64,000 nt of DNA, from positions 26,101 through 90,100 of the forward strand of contig DASSPH010000016.1 of assembly GCA_035699745.1 (NCBI GenBank), written 5' to 3'. The notes beneath the pieces are model-generated. The model did no database searches, had not been told where the DNA came from, and saw nothing but the letters and a program-made list of their open reading frames with translations. This DNA is from Vicinamibacterales bacterium (lineage in GTDB: Bacteria; Acidobacteriota; Vicinamibacteria; Vicinamibacterales; 2-12-FULL-66-21). Every line of letters begins with the position of its first letter. The stretch's first letter is position 1. Below are positions 16,996 through 25,765 of this stretch, in pieces. Both the position numbers and the translations under genes were made by a program.

Positions 16996-17198
16996 CCAGC
17001 GGCCGCCGCCGTCTCACCCGGTCGACCGACAAGATGATCGCCGGCGTCTGCGCCGGCATCGCGGAATACTTCGGCTGGGACGTGACGCTCTTTCGCGTCG
17101 TTTACGTGATCGTGTCGATCATCTCCGCCGCCTTCCCGGGCATCCTGGTCTACCTGCTGCTCTGGGTGGTGATGCCGCGCCCGGAGGCCCCGGTATAG
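16992..17198 (+). CDS. PspC-domain membrane protein
   Basis: This 68-residue protein is essentially a single PspC domain: LTRSTDKMIAGVCAGIAEYF, GWDVTLFRVVYVIVSIISAA, then a second hydrophobic stretch FPGILVYLLLWVVMP. PspC proteins sit in the inner membrane and take part in phage-shock envelope-stress responses. No pspA, pspF or pspB is in the window. GTG overlaps the stop of the stomatin gene, so it should be translationally coupled to it. Confidence 0.9.
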   Translation: MTSGRRRLTRSTDKMIAGVCAGIAEYFGWDVTLFRVVYVIVSIISAAFPGILVYLLLWVVMPRPEAPV

Positions 17199-17200
17199 CC

Positions 17201-17214
17201 GTCACGTCCGTGAC
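17201..17214. terminator. Small inverted repeat between convergent genes
   Basis: GTCACG-TC-CGTGAC forms a 6-bp stem between the convergent pspC-like and aminotransferase genes. No U-tract follows, so terminator function is only a guess from position. Confidence 0.25.
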
Positions 17215-17220
17215 AGCCGC

Positions 17221-18363
17221 TCACAACGACTTCAGCCGTTCCGCCGCCGCGCGCAGCGTCTCGTCCTTCTTGGCGAAACAGAAGCGCAGCGCCAGGGGCG
17301 GCGCCTGCTTGTAGAGAAACGCGGACGTGGGGATCGACGCGACGCCGTGCTCGCGAGTGAGGCGCAGCGCGAAGTCCATGTCCGCTTCGCCGGTGATCGC
17401 CGAATAATCGAGCAGCTGGAAGTAGGTTCCGCGCGACGGGAGCGGCTTCCATCGCGATCCGCCGATCAAATCGAGGAACAGGTCCCGCTTCCGCTGGTAG
17501 AACGCCGCCAGCTCGGGGTAGCCGCGTTTCGCCGCGAGGAATTCCGCGAGGGCGTGCTGCGTCGGCGTATTGGTGGAGAAGGTGACGAACTGATGCACCT
17601 TTCTGAACTCGCCGGTCAGCGCCGCCGGGGCCACGACGTAGCCGACCTTCCAGCCGGTCACGTGATAGGTCTTGCCGAACGAGCCGACGATGAAGCTGCG
17701 GGCGCGGAGCTCGTCGTATGACGCCATGCTCTCGTGCCGCGCGCCGTCGAAGATGATGTGCTCGTAGACCTCGTCGCTGACGATGGCGATCCCGGTGCCC
17801 TTCACCGTTTCGACGAGCTGCGCCATGTCGCCGGCGGAGAGGATCGTGGCCGTCGGATTGTGCGGCGAATTGAGCATGATCACGCGGGTGCGCGGCGAGA
17901 TCGCGGCGCGGACCTCGTCCCAGGGCACCCGGTAGTCCGGATAGCGCAGCGAAATCACCATCGCCTTGCCGCCGTTGACCTCGATCGCCGGGACGTACGA
18001 GTCGTAGCACGGCTCGAACACGATCGCCTCGTCGCCCGGATGCACCACCGCGGCGACGGCGTCGAAGATCGCTTCCGTCCCGCCGGACGTGACGGTGACC
18101 TCGCTGTCCGGGTCGTAGGCGGCGCCGTAGAGCTCGCGGAACTTTGCGGCGATCGCCTGGCGCAGGACGGGCACGCCCTGCATCGGCGCGTACTGGTTCC
18201 GCCCTGCCTTCATGTGCCGGGCGACGGCGTCGACCAGCGCCGGATCGCAGTCGAAATCCGGGAAGCCCTGGGACAGGTTGATGGCGCCGAGATCCGCCGC
18301 GAGCTTCGACATCACGGTGAAGATCGTGGTTCCGACGTTGGGGAGCTTCGACTGGTGAATCAC
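17221..18363 (-). CDS. Methionine aminotransferase (YbdL-like), PLP-dependent
   Basis: A 380-residue fold-type I class I/II aminotransferase. Segments close to the YbdL/KAT branch are NLSQGFPDFDCDPALVDAV, YAPMQGVPVLRQAIAAKF, MLNSPHNPTATILS and IVSDEVYEHIIFDG. The PLP lysine lies in SFGKTYHVTGWKVGY and the substrate-carboxylate arginine in LRFCFAKKDE. Such enzymes favour methionine, glutamine and aromatic amino acids. The ATG overlaps the stop of the upstream asparaginase-domain gene by 4 bp. Confidence 0.88.
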   Translation of the reverse strand: MIHQSKLPNVGTTIFTVMSKLAADLGAINLSQGFPDFDCDPALVDAVARHMKAGRNQYAPMQGVPVLRQAIAAKFRELYGAAYDPDSEVTVTSGGTEAIFDAVAAVVHPGDEAIVFEPCYDSYVPAIEVNGGKAMVISLRYPDYRVPWDEVRAAISPRTRVIMLNSPHNPTATILSAGDMAQLVETVKGTGIAIVSDEVYEHIIFDGARHESMASYDELRARSFIVGSFGKTYHVTGWKVGYVVAPAALTGEFRKVHQFVTFSTNTPTQHALAEFLAAKRGYPELAAFYQRKRDLFLDLIGGSRWKPLPSRGTYFQLLDYSAITGEADMDFALRLTREHGVASIPTSAFLYKQAPPLALRFCFAKKDETLRAAAERLKSL

Positions 18364-18848
18364 AGCGGCTCGAAGGTGCCGGTCGTGCGGTTCTTGTGCA
18401 CCGCGTCCCAGCGGAAGTGGCGGCCGTTCATCGCCACGTAGACCCCCGGCGGCAGCACCTGGACGAACGACAGCGCGCTGCCGAGATTGAACAGGCCGTC
18501 CGAGCTGCCGAAGGCGTACGGCACCATCGCGCCGGTGAGCACCACCGTCTTGTCGAGCGCGGCGGCCGCGAGCGCGCCGGCCGTCTCGACCATGGTGTCG
18601 GTGCCGTGGGTGACGACGATGGCGCGTTCGCCGGCGGCGCGGCAGCGTTCCACGATCCGCGACCGCCCGGCGTCGTCGAGCTCGAGGCTGTCGATCATCA
18701 TCACCGTCTCGACGGCGAGATCGAGCCGGGCGCGGCCGCGGCGCAGCATCTCGTCCACATGCGTGTCGCGGAAGAAGAGGCGGCCGGTCAGCTCGTCGTA
18801 TTCCTTGTCGAACGTCCCCCCGGTGACGAGAATGCGGATCGCGCTCAT
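18360..18848 (-). CDS. Asparaginase-domain protein (N-terminal domain only)
   Basis: At 162 residues this is about half the length of a typical L-asparaginase. It keeps both catalytic-site motifs of the N-terminal domain: ILVTGGTFDKEY with the nucleophilic Thr region and VVTHGTDTMVETA. It ends cleanly at TGTFEPL, with no frame continuation, so it looks like a single-domain family member rather than a broken gene. Substrate unknown. It overlaps both neighbours by 4 bp within the minus-strand operon. Confidence 0.8.
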   Translation of the reverse strand: MSAIRILVTGGTFDKEYDELTGRLFFRDTHVDEMLRRGRARLDLAVETVMMIDSLELDDAGRSRIVERCRAAGERAIVVTHGTDTMVETAGALAAAALDKTVVLTGAMVPYAFGSSDGLFNLGSALSFVQVLPPGVYVAMNGRHFRWDAVHKNRTTGTFEPL

Positions 18849-21412
18849 CGGCCCCGGATCCGCGTCGCGCGGAAGAGATCGTCGGCGGACGACAGGATGA
18901 TGCGGCGGAGCCGCTCGGGATAGTCGGCCGGCAGACGGTCCAGGAACTCGCGGATGGTGGCGGCGGCGCTCGCCGATTGGTACCCGCTCAAGGTCGCATC
19001 CATCCACCGCTTCGGAAAGAAGATGTCTCCGGTGCGCTGGATTTCACGGACCAGCAGCAGGCTGGGCTCGAGGTACTTCTCGGAGGCATCGGCCCGGAGC
19101 GGATGGTGCAGGTAGCGCAGCCCTTCGAGCACCCACGGCTCGCGCCGCCGGTTCGACACGTCGGCGAGCGCGGCAAACCACGCGTCGCGCTCCTTCCCGC
19201 TGGGGGAGATCGCCGGCCGCACGAACTCGAACTGTGCCTTGCGATCCGGGTTCTTGATCTTCGCGTATTGCTCGTCGAGGATGCTCTTCGCGCCGGCCGC
19301 GTTGCGAACCGCCAGGTCCTGCGCGAGCCGGATGTAATCGAGCTCGGCGAGGGTGAGCCCCGGAACTTTCTCCTCCTGCTTCCAGACCCGCGTCAGCCAC
19401 ATGACGGTCGCCGGCGTATCCGCGACGTCGCGCAGCGCCGAGAACCAGACCGATTTGAGCGTCGTGGTCGGGGCCGCCGCGAGCCCGGCGCGCAGCACGG
19501 GCTCGAGCCGCCGGGCCAGCGGCCGGCGCGCCGGCGGCTCGGTGTGGCGCCAGTACGCCTCGCGTACGTACGCGAGGACGCGGGTGATGTTCAGCTCGTT
19601 CGTCTCGACGCCGAGCGCCGCGATCGCGAGATCGAGGAATGCCGCGGGCTTCACCTGGCCGGCCAGCATCGAGTCCCAGAGCGTGACCCAGGCGCTGCCG
19701 CGCGTCAGCTCGTCCTCGATGGCCGGGAGGTTGGCCATCAGCCACGCGAGGCTGGCGCGGTCCAGGTGGAACTCTCCGTAGGCGATGCCGCCGCCGTTGG
19801 GCAGCACGAACCGCGCCGGCAGCCCGCGCGCCGCAGGCACCTCGACCCGAGGGGCGTTCAGCTGCACCGGCAGGAGGGTCGTGTCCTTCGCGCCGACCGC
19901 GACCTGCATCCGCTGGTTCCAGATCAGGTTGCGCCGGGCGTCTCCGTCGTGCTGCTTGAACGCGAGCCGGCGTATCCGTCCGTTCTCCAGGCTCACTTCC
20001 GTGGTCACGATCGGCCGTCCACGCTCTTCCACCCACGCATGGCTCCACCCGGCGAGGTCCTCGGGCGTGCGATCGTCGAGCAGCGCGATCAGGTCGTGCC
20101 ATGACGCGTTGCCGAACGCGTACATCTTGAGATACTCGCGCAGCCCGTCGCGGAACCCTTCGCTGCCGATCAGCGTCTCGAGCTGCCGCATGACGATGGG
20201 CGCCTTCTGATAGATGATGGCGCCGTAGAGCGTGCCCGCCTCGTTCAGATTCGCCAGCGGCTGGCGGATCTCGTTGGTGCCGGCGGTTCGATCGACCGCG
20301 TACGCGGCCGGGAAGTGATCGATGAGGTAGCGCAGATCGTGGTTGATCGCGGGGAATGCCGGGTTGACGATCTTCGCCGCCAGGTGATTGGCGAAGACCT
20401 CCTTCATCCACACGTCGGAAAACCACCGCATCGTCACCAGGTCGCCGAACCACATGTGCGCGGTTTCGTGCGCGATGATGCTGGCGCGGTTGAGCGTCTG
20501 ATCCTGTGTCGCGCTCTCGTCCAGCAGCAGCCCGTTGGCGTTGTAGAAGATCGATCCCGGGTGCTCCATGCCGCCGAACTGGAACGCGGGCGCCAGCAGG
20601 AAATCGAACTTGCCGAACGGGTAGGGAATGGCGGTGAAGTCCTCCAGCCAGGCGAGCGCGCCGGCGTGCAGGTCGAAAATCGCGTCGCGGTTCCGCGCCA
20701 CCTTGGCGGCGTCGGTCTCGCGATGGAACATGCGGAAGGTGCGGCCGTTGCGCTCGGCCTGCTCGACGGCGAACTTGCCCGCCGCGAACGCGAACAGGTA
20801 GGTCGACACCGGCGGCGTTCCGGCGAAGCGGACGCGGGTGCGGCCGCCGGCGTTCTGGCGTTCGAGCTCGGCGCCGTTGCCGAGCGCCTGCCACCCTTCC
20901 GGCACGTCGAGCGCCAGCGACCACCGGGCCTTCAGATCGGGTTGATCGAAGCAGGGAAACGCCTGGTGGGCGCGGGCCGGCACGAAGACCGTGTAGAGGA
21001 ACTCGTCGTTGCGGTTGAGCGGGCCGTCGCCGGCGTTGAACTCCAGCGCGAGGCTGTTCTCTCCCTCGCGCAGGACGTCGGGCGGGACGATGATGTGGCC
21101 GTTCACCTGCCGGACGCTCGTCTCCTTCCCGTTGGCTTCGACGCTGCGGAGAAACCCCGCGCGATCGGGCTGGTAGTCGAGCACCAGCGGATCCGACGTG
21201 CCCTTCAACACGAACCGGATCAGCGCGCGCCCCGCCACGGGCTGACTGCGTGCGGCGGGAATCGTGAACGCGAGGTCGTAGCGGATGCTGGTCAGCCGCG
21301 CGCTGCGATCGCGCGCCAGCGCTTCGCTGATTCCCAGATCCGGGTCGAGTCTCACCTGCATCACGAATCCGAGAAGCCACACCGCGGCCAGCGCGTGCGC
21401 CACGAACGCCAC
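18845..21412 (-). CDS. M1 family aminopeptidase (PepN-like), membrane-anchored or exported
   Basis: An 855-residue zinc aminopeptidase. The N-terminal hydrophobic segment (FVAHALAAVWLLGFVMQV) suggests export or anchoring. The substrate-binding motif is FGGMEHPGSI, replacing the usual GAMEN. The metal site is HETAHMWFGDLVTMRW followed by the third ligand in WMKEVFANHL. The C-terminal half is the helical ERAP1-like domain. It cleaves N-terminal residues from peptides. GTG 21412 starts 1 nt after the upstream gene's stop. Confidence 0.92.
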   Translation of the reverse strand: MAFVAHALAAVWLLGFVMQVRLDPDLGISEALARDRSARLTSIRYDLAFTIPAARSQPVAGRALIRFVLKGTSDPLVLDYQPDRAGFLRSVEANGKETSVRQVNGHIIVPPDVLREGENSLALEFNAGDGPLNRNDEFLYTVFVPARAHQAFPCFDQPDLKARWSLALDVPEGWQALGNGAELERQNAGGRTRVRFAGTPPVSTYLFAFAAGKFAVEQAERNGRTFRMFHRETDAAKVARNRDAIFDLHAGALAWLEDFTAIPYPFGKFDFLLAPAFQFGGMEHPGSIFYNANGLLLDESATQDQTLNRASIIAHETAHMWFGDLVTMRWFSDVWMKEVFANHLAAKIVNPAFPAINHDLRYLIDHFPAAYAVDRTAGTNEIRQPLANLNEAGTLYGAIIYQKAPIVMRQLETLIGSEGFRDGLREYLKMYAFGNASWHDLIALLDDRTPEDLAGWSHAWVEERGRPIVTTEVSLENGRIRRLAFKQHDGDARRNLIWNQRMQVAVGAKDTTLLPVQLNAPRVEVPAARGLPARFVLPNGGGIAYGEFHLDRASLAWLMANLPAIEDELTRGSAWVTLWDSMLAGQVKPAAFLDLAIAALGVETNELNITRVLAYVREAYWRHTEPPARRPLARRLEPVLRAGLAAAPTTTLKSVWFSALRDVADTPATVMWLTRVWKQEEKVPGLTLAELDYIRLAQDLAVRNAAGAKSILDEQYAKIKNPDRKAQFEFVRPAISPSGKERDAWFAALADVSNRRREPWVLEGLRYLHHPLRADASEKYLEPSLLLVREIQRTGDIFFPKRWMDATLSGYQSASAAATIREFLDRLPADYPERLRRIILSSADDLFRATRIRGR

Positions 21413-21413
21413 G

Positions 21414-22538
21414 TTACGCCGCCCTCCGGAATCGCAGCGTCACCAGCGCGGCGTATTCGACCAGCACGAAGACGGTGATCAGCGAGAGCTGCATGAAGGT
21501 CGCGTACGCCTCGCGTCCCATCAGATCGAAAATGCTCAGGGCAATCGCGGCGATCGATGCCGTCGCCGCGTAGCGCAGCTCGCGCGGCAGCGCCGGCAGC
21601 TCGTCGATCAGCAGCATCACCGCCGGCGTGGCGATCAGGAACACGTAGTCCCATCCCTGCGGCGAGAGCAGCGGGATCAGGAGCAGCAACAGGCCCGCCT
21701 CCAGTGTGTCCGGCGCCTTCAGCTGACCCCGCCCGGCCATGACGATCGCGGCGAGAAGCAGGAGGATGCCGCCGGCGGCGGCAGCGAGGATCGCCGCGGC
21801 CGAATCGGGGCCGATCCACTTGGCGAACATCGCGCCGAGCGACACGTTGTCCTGGTTCAACACGTTGGGTGCGCTGGTCGTCGTCACCGTCCGCCACCAG
21901 TCGCCGAGCAGCCGGAGATTGCCCTCCCAGCCGTAGCGCGCCGCGGGCAACAGGAGGAGGACGACGAGTCCCGCCGTCATCGCGAGCAACGCGCCCCGGC
22001 GCCGGCGTGTCGCCAGCCACGGCGCGAAAATCACGGCGTAGGGCTTGACCACGACGGCGAGCGCCAGCAGCAGCCCCGCGCCGGCTTCCCGCCCGCGCCG
22101 CATCCACACGACGGCGAGCGCCGCGAGGACGGCGAACAGCAGATTGACCTGGCCCAGCACCAGCTCGTGGGCGTAGAACTTGGCCATCGCGAGGAAGGTC
22201 AGCACCAGAAGCAGGATCGGCGGACGCCGCAGGTTCGGCAGCGCCCGCAGGCTGAGGCCGAGCAGGACGACCATCGCCACCGCCGACGCCGCGAACCACG
22301 CGCCCTTCGCCGCCGCGAGCGGCATCGCCGCGAGCGGCACGGCCAGCAGCGCGAACGCGGGCAGGTACTTGAATTGATAATGGCCGTCGGACTCGCGGTA
22401 GAGCGGCTGCGCCGCCGCGGCCCTGGCCCCGGCTGTCCAATACACTTCGAAATCCGGCATCTTTCGCGACACGCGCGTGGTGAAGACCGCGACCAGCGAC
22501 ACGAGCGCCAGCACACCGAGCAGCACGCGTGTCCGCAT
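21414..22538 (-). CDS. GT87-like (DUF2029) polytopic membrane glycosyltransferase
   Basis: This 374-residue protein has about 9-10 helices and the GT-C layout of the DUF2029/GT87 family. The first-loop acidic motif is MPDFEVYWTAGARAAAAQPL; later come HELVLGQVNLLFAVLAALAV and LLIPLLSPQGWDYVFL. Family members use polyprenyl-phosphate mannose or similar donors outside the cytoplasm. The ATG lies 8 nt after GATAAT on the minus strand. It heads an operon with the aminopeptidase, asparaginase-domain and aminotransferase genes; the functional link is not obvious. Confidence 0.82.
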   Translation of the reverse strand: MRTRVLLGVLALVSLVAVFTTRVSRKMPDFEVYWTAGARAAAAQPLYRESDGHYQFKYLPAFALLAVPLAAMPLAAAKGAWFAASAVAMVVLLGLSLRALPNLRRPPILLLVLTFLAMAKFYAHELVLGQVNLLFAVLAALAVVWMRRGREAGAGLLLALAVVVKPYAVIFAPWLATRRRRGALLAMTAGLVVLLLLPAARYGWEGNLRLLGDWWRTVTTTSAPNVLNQDNVSLGAMFAKWIGPDSAAAILAAAAGGILLLLAAIVMAGRGQLKAPDTLEAGLLLLLIPLLSPQGWDYVFLIATPAVMLLIDELPALPRELRYAATASIAAIALSIFDLMGREAYATFMQLSLITVFVLVEYAALVTLRFRRAA

Positions 22539-22546
22539 CAGCGCAC

Positions 22547-22554
22547 ATTATCCT
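22547..22554. promoter_or_regulatory. Overlapping back-to-back -10-like elements, second case
   Basis: On the minus strand GATAAT (22552-22547) lies 8 nt before ATG 22538. On the plus strand TATCCT (22549-22554) lies 6 nt before ATG 22561. The divergent starts are again exactly 22 nt apart, as at 12.2 kb. Confidence 0.4.
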
Positions 22555-22560
22555 GTACTC

Positions 22561-22881
22561 ATGGCCTCTTCCGGCTGGCTCATTCAGATCCTGCTGCCGC
22601 TCTACGACAACCGCGGCAGCCGTTTCGACGAGGAGACGTTCGCGCGGACGCGCGTCGAGCTGCTCGAACGGTTCGGCGGCATGACCGCGCATCAGCGGGC
22701 GCCGGCGCGCGGCTTGTGGAAGACGGATGAGGGCGGGGTCGCGCGAGACGACGTCGCCGTGTTCGAAGTGATGGCGGCCGAACTGGATCGCGCGTGGTGG
22801 GACGGCTATCGCCGGGAGCTGGAGCGCCGCTTCCGTCAGGAGACGATCGTCGTCCGCGCGCTGGCGCAGCAGTTGTTGTAG
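22561..22881 (+). CDS. Conserved small protein of unknown function
   Basis: A 106-residue soluble protein beginning MASSGWLIQILLPLYDNRGS. It has the segments FARTRVELLERFGGMTAHQR, APARGLWKTDEGGVARDDVA and WWDGYRRELERRFRQETIVV. The strand-helix pattern looks like a small alpha/beta (ferredoxin-like) domain. Similar uncharacterised proteins of about 105 residues with an APARGLW core are recalled from many bacteria, but no function is known. It is divergent from the GT87-like gene and 6 nt upstream of the FkbM gene. Confidence 0.6.
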   Translation: MASSGWLIQILLPLYDNRGSRFDEETFARTRVELLERFGGMTAHQRAPARGLWKTDEGGVARDDVAVFEVMAAELDRAWWDGYRRELERRFRQETIVVRALAQQLL

Positions 22882-22887
22882 GGCCGG

Positions 22888-23778
22888 ATGCGCGAACTGT
22901 CCTGGCGAGCGCGTCTGCTCCGCGCGGCTCTGCGCCGGGTGCCCCGCGGGCGGTACCGCCTCCTCGACCTGCTGGCGCCCTCGCGCGGCCGGGTGATCGC
23001 GAGGCTCGCCGGCGATCTCGGCGGCGCAAGGTTCGAGGCGGACCTCGGCGACGCGCTGTCGCGCGAAGTGTGCTTCACCGGCATCTACGAGCCGCCGATC
23101 GCGCGTGTGTTCCAGCGCCACGTCCCCCGCGGCGGCACGGTGGTCGACGCCGGAGCGAATTGGGGCTACTTCACGCTGATTGCGGCCGCCGCCGCGGGTG
23201 GCGCCGGCCGGGTCATCGCGCTCGAGCCGGACCCGCGCCACTTCGCAGCGCTCGAGCGCAACCTGTCGCTGAACGGCTTTACGCAGGTCCGCGCGATGCG
23301 CGCTGCCGCCGCGTCAGGCGACGGGACGCTGATGTTTGCCGGCTACGACGACGGGGAGGCGAATCGCGGCGTCTCGCGGCTGGTGCCCAGGGCGGACGCC
23401 GCGGCGGCCAATCAGTTCGCAGTCCGGGCGACGACCGTCGATGCCGTGACCGGGACGGCTTCCACGGTGGATCTCGTGAAGATCGACGTCGAAGGGGCGG
23501 AAGATCTGGTGCTGCAGGGAATGCAGGCGGGGCTCGCATCCCGCCGCTACCGCGCCGTGCTCCTGGAACTGCATCCGTCTCTGCTCCGCGAGCGCGGCGT
23601 CGATCCGGAATCCTGCCTGCGGCGCCTGCAGCAAGCCGGATACCGCGGCTGGTCGATCGATCCGTCTCCGGCGGCCTATCGCGCGGCGATCGATCCCGCC
23701 GTGCCGGTCGAATCGCTGCTGCGGCCGCTCGACGACTGGCGGCGGTCGCCGTGGCCGCATTTGCTGTGGCTCTGTTAG
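22888..23778 (+). CDS. FkbM family methyltransferase
   Basis: This 296-residue SAM-dependent methyltransferase has motif I as VVDAGANWGYFTLIAAA (about residue 87), the SAM ribose-binding acidic residue in IALEPDPRHFAALERN, and the FkbM signature VDLVKIDVEGAEDLVLQGM. The family O-methylates sugars or other small molecules. It lies with a membrane protein and a glycosyltransferase, so a glycan target is plausible but inferred. Confidence 0.88.
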   Translation: MRELSWRARLLRAALRRVPRGRYRLLDLLAPSRGRVIARLAGDLGGARFEADLGDALSREVCFTGIYEPPIARVFQRHVPRGGTVVDAGANWGYFTLIAAAAAGGAGRVIALEPDPRHFAALERNLSLNGFTQVRAMRAAAASGDGTLMFAGYDDGEANRGVSRLVPRADAAAANQFAVRATTVDAVTGTASTVDLVKIDVEGAEDLVLQGMQAGLASRRYRAVLLELHPSLLRERGVDPESCLRRLQQAGYRGWSIDPSPAAYRAAIDPAVPVESLLRPLDDWRRSPWPHLLWLC

Positions 23779-23781
23779 AGT
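23776..23781 (+). promoter_or_regulatory. Putative -10 element (TAGAGT)
   Basis: TAGAGT overlaps the stop codon of the FkbM gene and lies 9 nt before GTG 23791. It is another instance of a -10-like hexamer placed for a leaderless transcript. Confidence 0.3.
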
Positions 23782-23790
23782 ACGAGGCGC

Positions 23791-24546
23791 GTGCTTCCCC
23801 GATCGATTCTCCCGCCGTCCTACGAGCAGGTCCACGGCCAGGCCCGGCGCATCGAGCTGGCGTCGGATCGCCGGATCCGCGAGCGAAACAAGATCAGCTA
23901 CCGCCTGAATCACTGGCCGATCTGGATCTTCGTCTTCTTCATCGCGCCCGGGCCGATGACCTTCACGCTGTTCGAGCACGGCTTCAACGCCCGCATGGCG
24001 GCGTGGATGGGCACCGTGCTCCTCGGCACCGGCATCGCCGGTCTGTTCGGGAAGCTGCCCGGCGTCGAGCCGCGGCCGTACATCATCCGGTTCACGGAGG
24101 ATCGGCCGAATCCGCTGTACCGCCGCATCTGTTACACGCTGGCGTGGAGCGAGGCGGTCACCTTCGCGGTGCTCAACATCGCCGGGCTCGCCGTCGCGGT
24201 GGCGACGGGTGAGTGGCGCCTCCGCCAGATGTACGAAGCGGCGTACTTCCCGATCGCCGGCACGATCTGGCTGCTCGGCGCCCTGGGACTGCTGCCGCGC
24301 GTGAAGCGCTCGACGAAAGGCGAAGGACACGAGCGGCGCTATTTCTATGGATCCGTCTGGGCGGTGTGTATTGCGCAGCCGGTGCTGTGGCTGATGTGGA
24401 AGGTGCTGCCGCGGTCGCAGCCGTCCGACGCGATCAAGCTGGCGATCTTCCTCGCGATCCTCATCTGGGTGGGAAATCTCGCGCGCCGCGGGCTGCTCCC
24501 GCGGACGCGTCCGATCGTGCCGGGTGAACTCGCCGTTTCCGACTGA
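23791..24546 (+). CDS. Uncharacterised polytopic membrane protein
   Basis: A 251-residue protein with a charged N-terminus (YEQVHGQARRIELASDRRIR) followed by five to six hydrophobic segments: about 44-62 (WPIWIFVFFIAPGPMTFTLF), 70-88, 118-138, 150-168, 194-212 and 218-232. No catalytic motif is recognised. GTG 23791 is the first good start. The 3' end overlaps the next glycosyltransferase gene by 23 bp, suggesting co-expression. Confidence 0.6.
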   Translation: MLPRSILPPSYEQVHGQARRIELASDRRIRERNKISYRLNHWPIWIFVFFIAPGPMTFTLFEHGFNARMAAWMGTVLLGTGIAGLFGKLPGVEPRPYIIRFTEDRPNPLYRRICYTLAWSEAVTFAVLNIAGLAVAVATGEWRLRQMYEAAYFPIAGTIWLLGALGLLPRVKRSTKGEGHERRYFYGSVWAVCIAQPVLWLMWKVLPRSQPSDAIKLAIFLAILIWVGNLARRGLLPRTRPIVPGELAVSD

Positions 24547-25765
24547 CGCAGGGGACGAGCCGGAGGGAGCGGGCGCGACGCCTCCGCCCCGCGCGCCAGG
24601 AGTGCCGCCGCGCGCAGCGTTCGTCAACGGCGGCATCCTCGGGCTGCTCTCGTACGCCAACTGGCTGCGGCGCGCCTTTCCCGACGATCGCGAGATTCAC
24701 GCCGAACACTTCGTGCTCACCGAGGATCTGACGCCAGCCGAGCGCGTCGTCCGCCGCGCGCTCTGCGCCCGGCTGTGGCCGGACGCTCTGGGGCCGCGGA
24801 ACCTCGATCTCGCGCGCTATCGACAGGAGATGCACTCCGGGCTGCAGGCGCGCCGGCGGCTGCTCGCCCGCGGGCTGGAGCATTTCGACGTGCTCCACTT
24901 TCATCGCCAGGCGACCGCGTACGCGGCGCTCGACCTGATGCGCCGCGTGCCCTCGATTGTATCGATGGACTGCACGCAGACATGCGTGCTGCAGGACGCG
25001 CGGTCCGCAGCCGAACGGTGGTCGCTCGGATTCAACGCGCGCCGCGACGGCCGGATCTTCCGCCGCGCCGCCGCGATCGTGTCGACGTCGCGGTGGGCCG
25101 AGCGGGACCTGCGGCAGATGTATCCGGACTGCCGGACGCCGATCCACGTCATGCCGAATCCCGTACCGCTCGACCTGTTCGAGGCCTCGTGGCTCGACGA
25201 GCGGCGCGCCCGGGCGCGGCTGCGGCCGCAGTGCCTGTTCATGGGGGGCGATTTCCCACGGAAGGGAGGCTACGACTTGTTGGCGGCCTGGGAGGCGGGC
25301 GGGTTCGCCCAGCGTGCCGATCTCACGCTCGTCACGGAATGGCGCCTCGGCCCGCTGCCCGCCGGCGTGCGGCAGGTGCGCGGCGTCCGCGGGCACACGC
25401 CGGCCTGGATTCGCACCTGGCGCGAGGCCGACCTGTTCGTCATGCCGACGCGCAGCGAGGCCTTCGGCCTCGTGTACCAGGAGGCCGCCGCGGCCGGTCT
25501 GCCGGCGATTGGCTCGGATCTCAATGCCGTGCCCGAGATCATCACCGACGGCCACACCGGACTGCTCGTCGCGCCGGGCGATCGCGCCGCCCTCGCCCGA
25601 GCGCTCGACACGCTGATCGGTTCGGCCGAGCTGCGGGATCGGCTGGGCCGGAACGCGCGTCGAAAGATCGAGGAAGACGCTCACCCCGACCAACACCGCC
25701 GCCAGCTGGTGGCGCTCCTGACCCGGGTGGCATCGATCCGGCAAGGACCGGATTCTCATGGCTGA
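24524..25765 (+). CDS. Glycosyltransferase, GT4 family
   Basis: This 413-residue GT-B enzyme has a C-terminal GT4 donor-binding domain with MGGDFPRKGGYDLLAAWEAG and MPTRSEAFGLVYQEAAAAG, then LPAIGSDLNAVPEIITDG. The acidic EAFGLVYQE motif contacts the sugar nucleotide in this family. The N-terminal acceptor domain contains VLHFHRQATAYAALDLMRR and SIVSMDCTQTCVLQD. GTG 24524 overlaps the membrane-protein gene. The sugar is unknown; it is not contiguous with the main polysaccharide locus. Confidence 0.85.
   Translation: MNSPFPTDAGDEPEGAGATPPPRAPGVPPRAAFVNGGILGLLSYANWLRRAFPDDREIHAEHFVLTEDLTPAERVVRRALCARLWPDALGPRNLDLARYRQEMHSGLQARRRLLARGLEHFDVLHFHRQATAYAALDLMRRVPSIVSMDCTQTCVLQDARSAAERWSLGFNARRDGRIFRRAAAIVSTSRWAERDLRQMYPDCRTPIHVMPNPVPLDLFEASWLDERRARARLRPQCLFMGGDFPRKGGYDLLAAWEAGGFAQRADLTLVTEWRLGPLPAGVRQVRGVRGHTPAWIRTWREADLFVMPTRSEAFGLVYQEAAAAGLPAIGSDLNAVPEIITDGHTGLLVAPGDRAALARALDTLIGSAELRDRLGRNARRKIEEDAHPDQHRRQLVALLTRVASIRQGPDSHG

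Noticed and set aside
15626..17198. Anti-phage defence system built on SPFH/NfeD/PspC
   Set aside because: No effector nuclease, NADase, pore-forming toxin or nucleotide cyclase is linked; family knowledge points to membrane maintenance.
18360..18848. Truncated pseudogene of a full-length asparaginase
   Set aside because: Motifs are intact, the stop/start overlaps with both neighbours are precise, and no C-terminal-domain remnant is present downstream.
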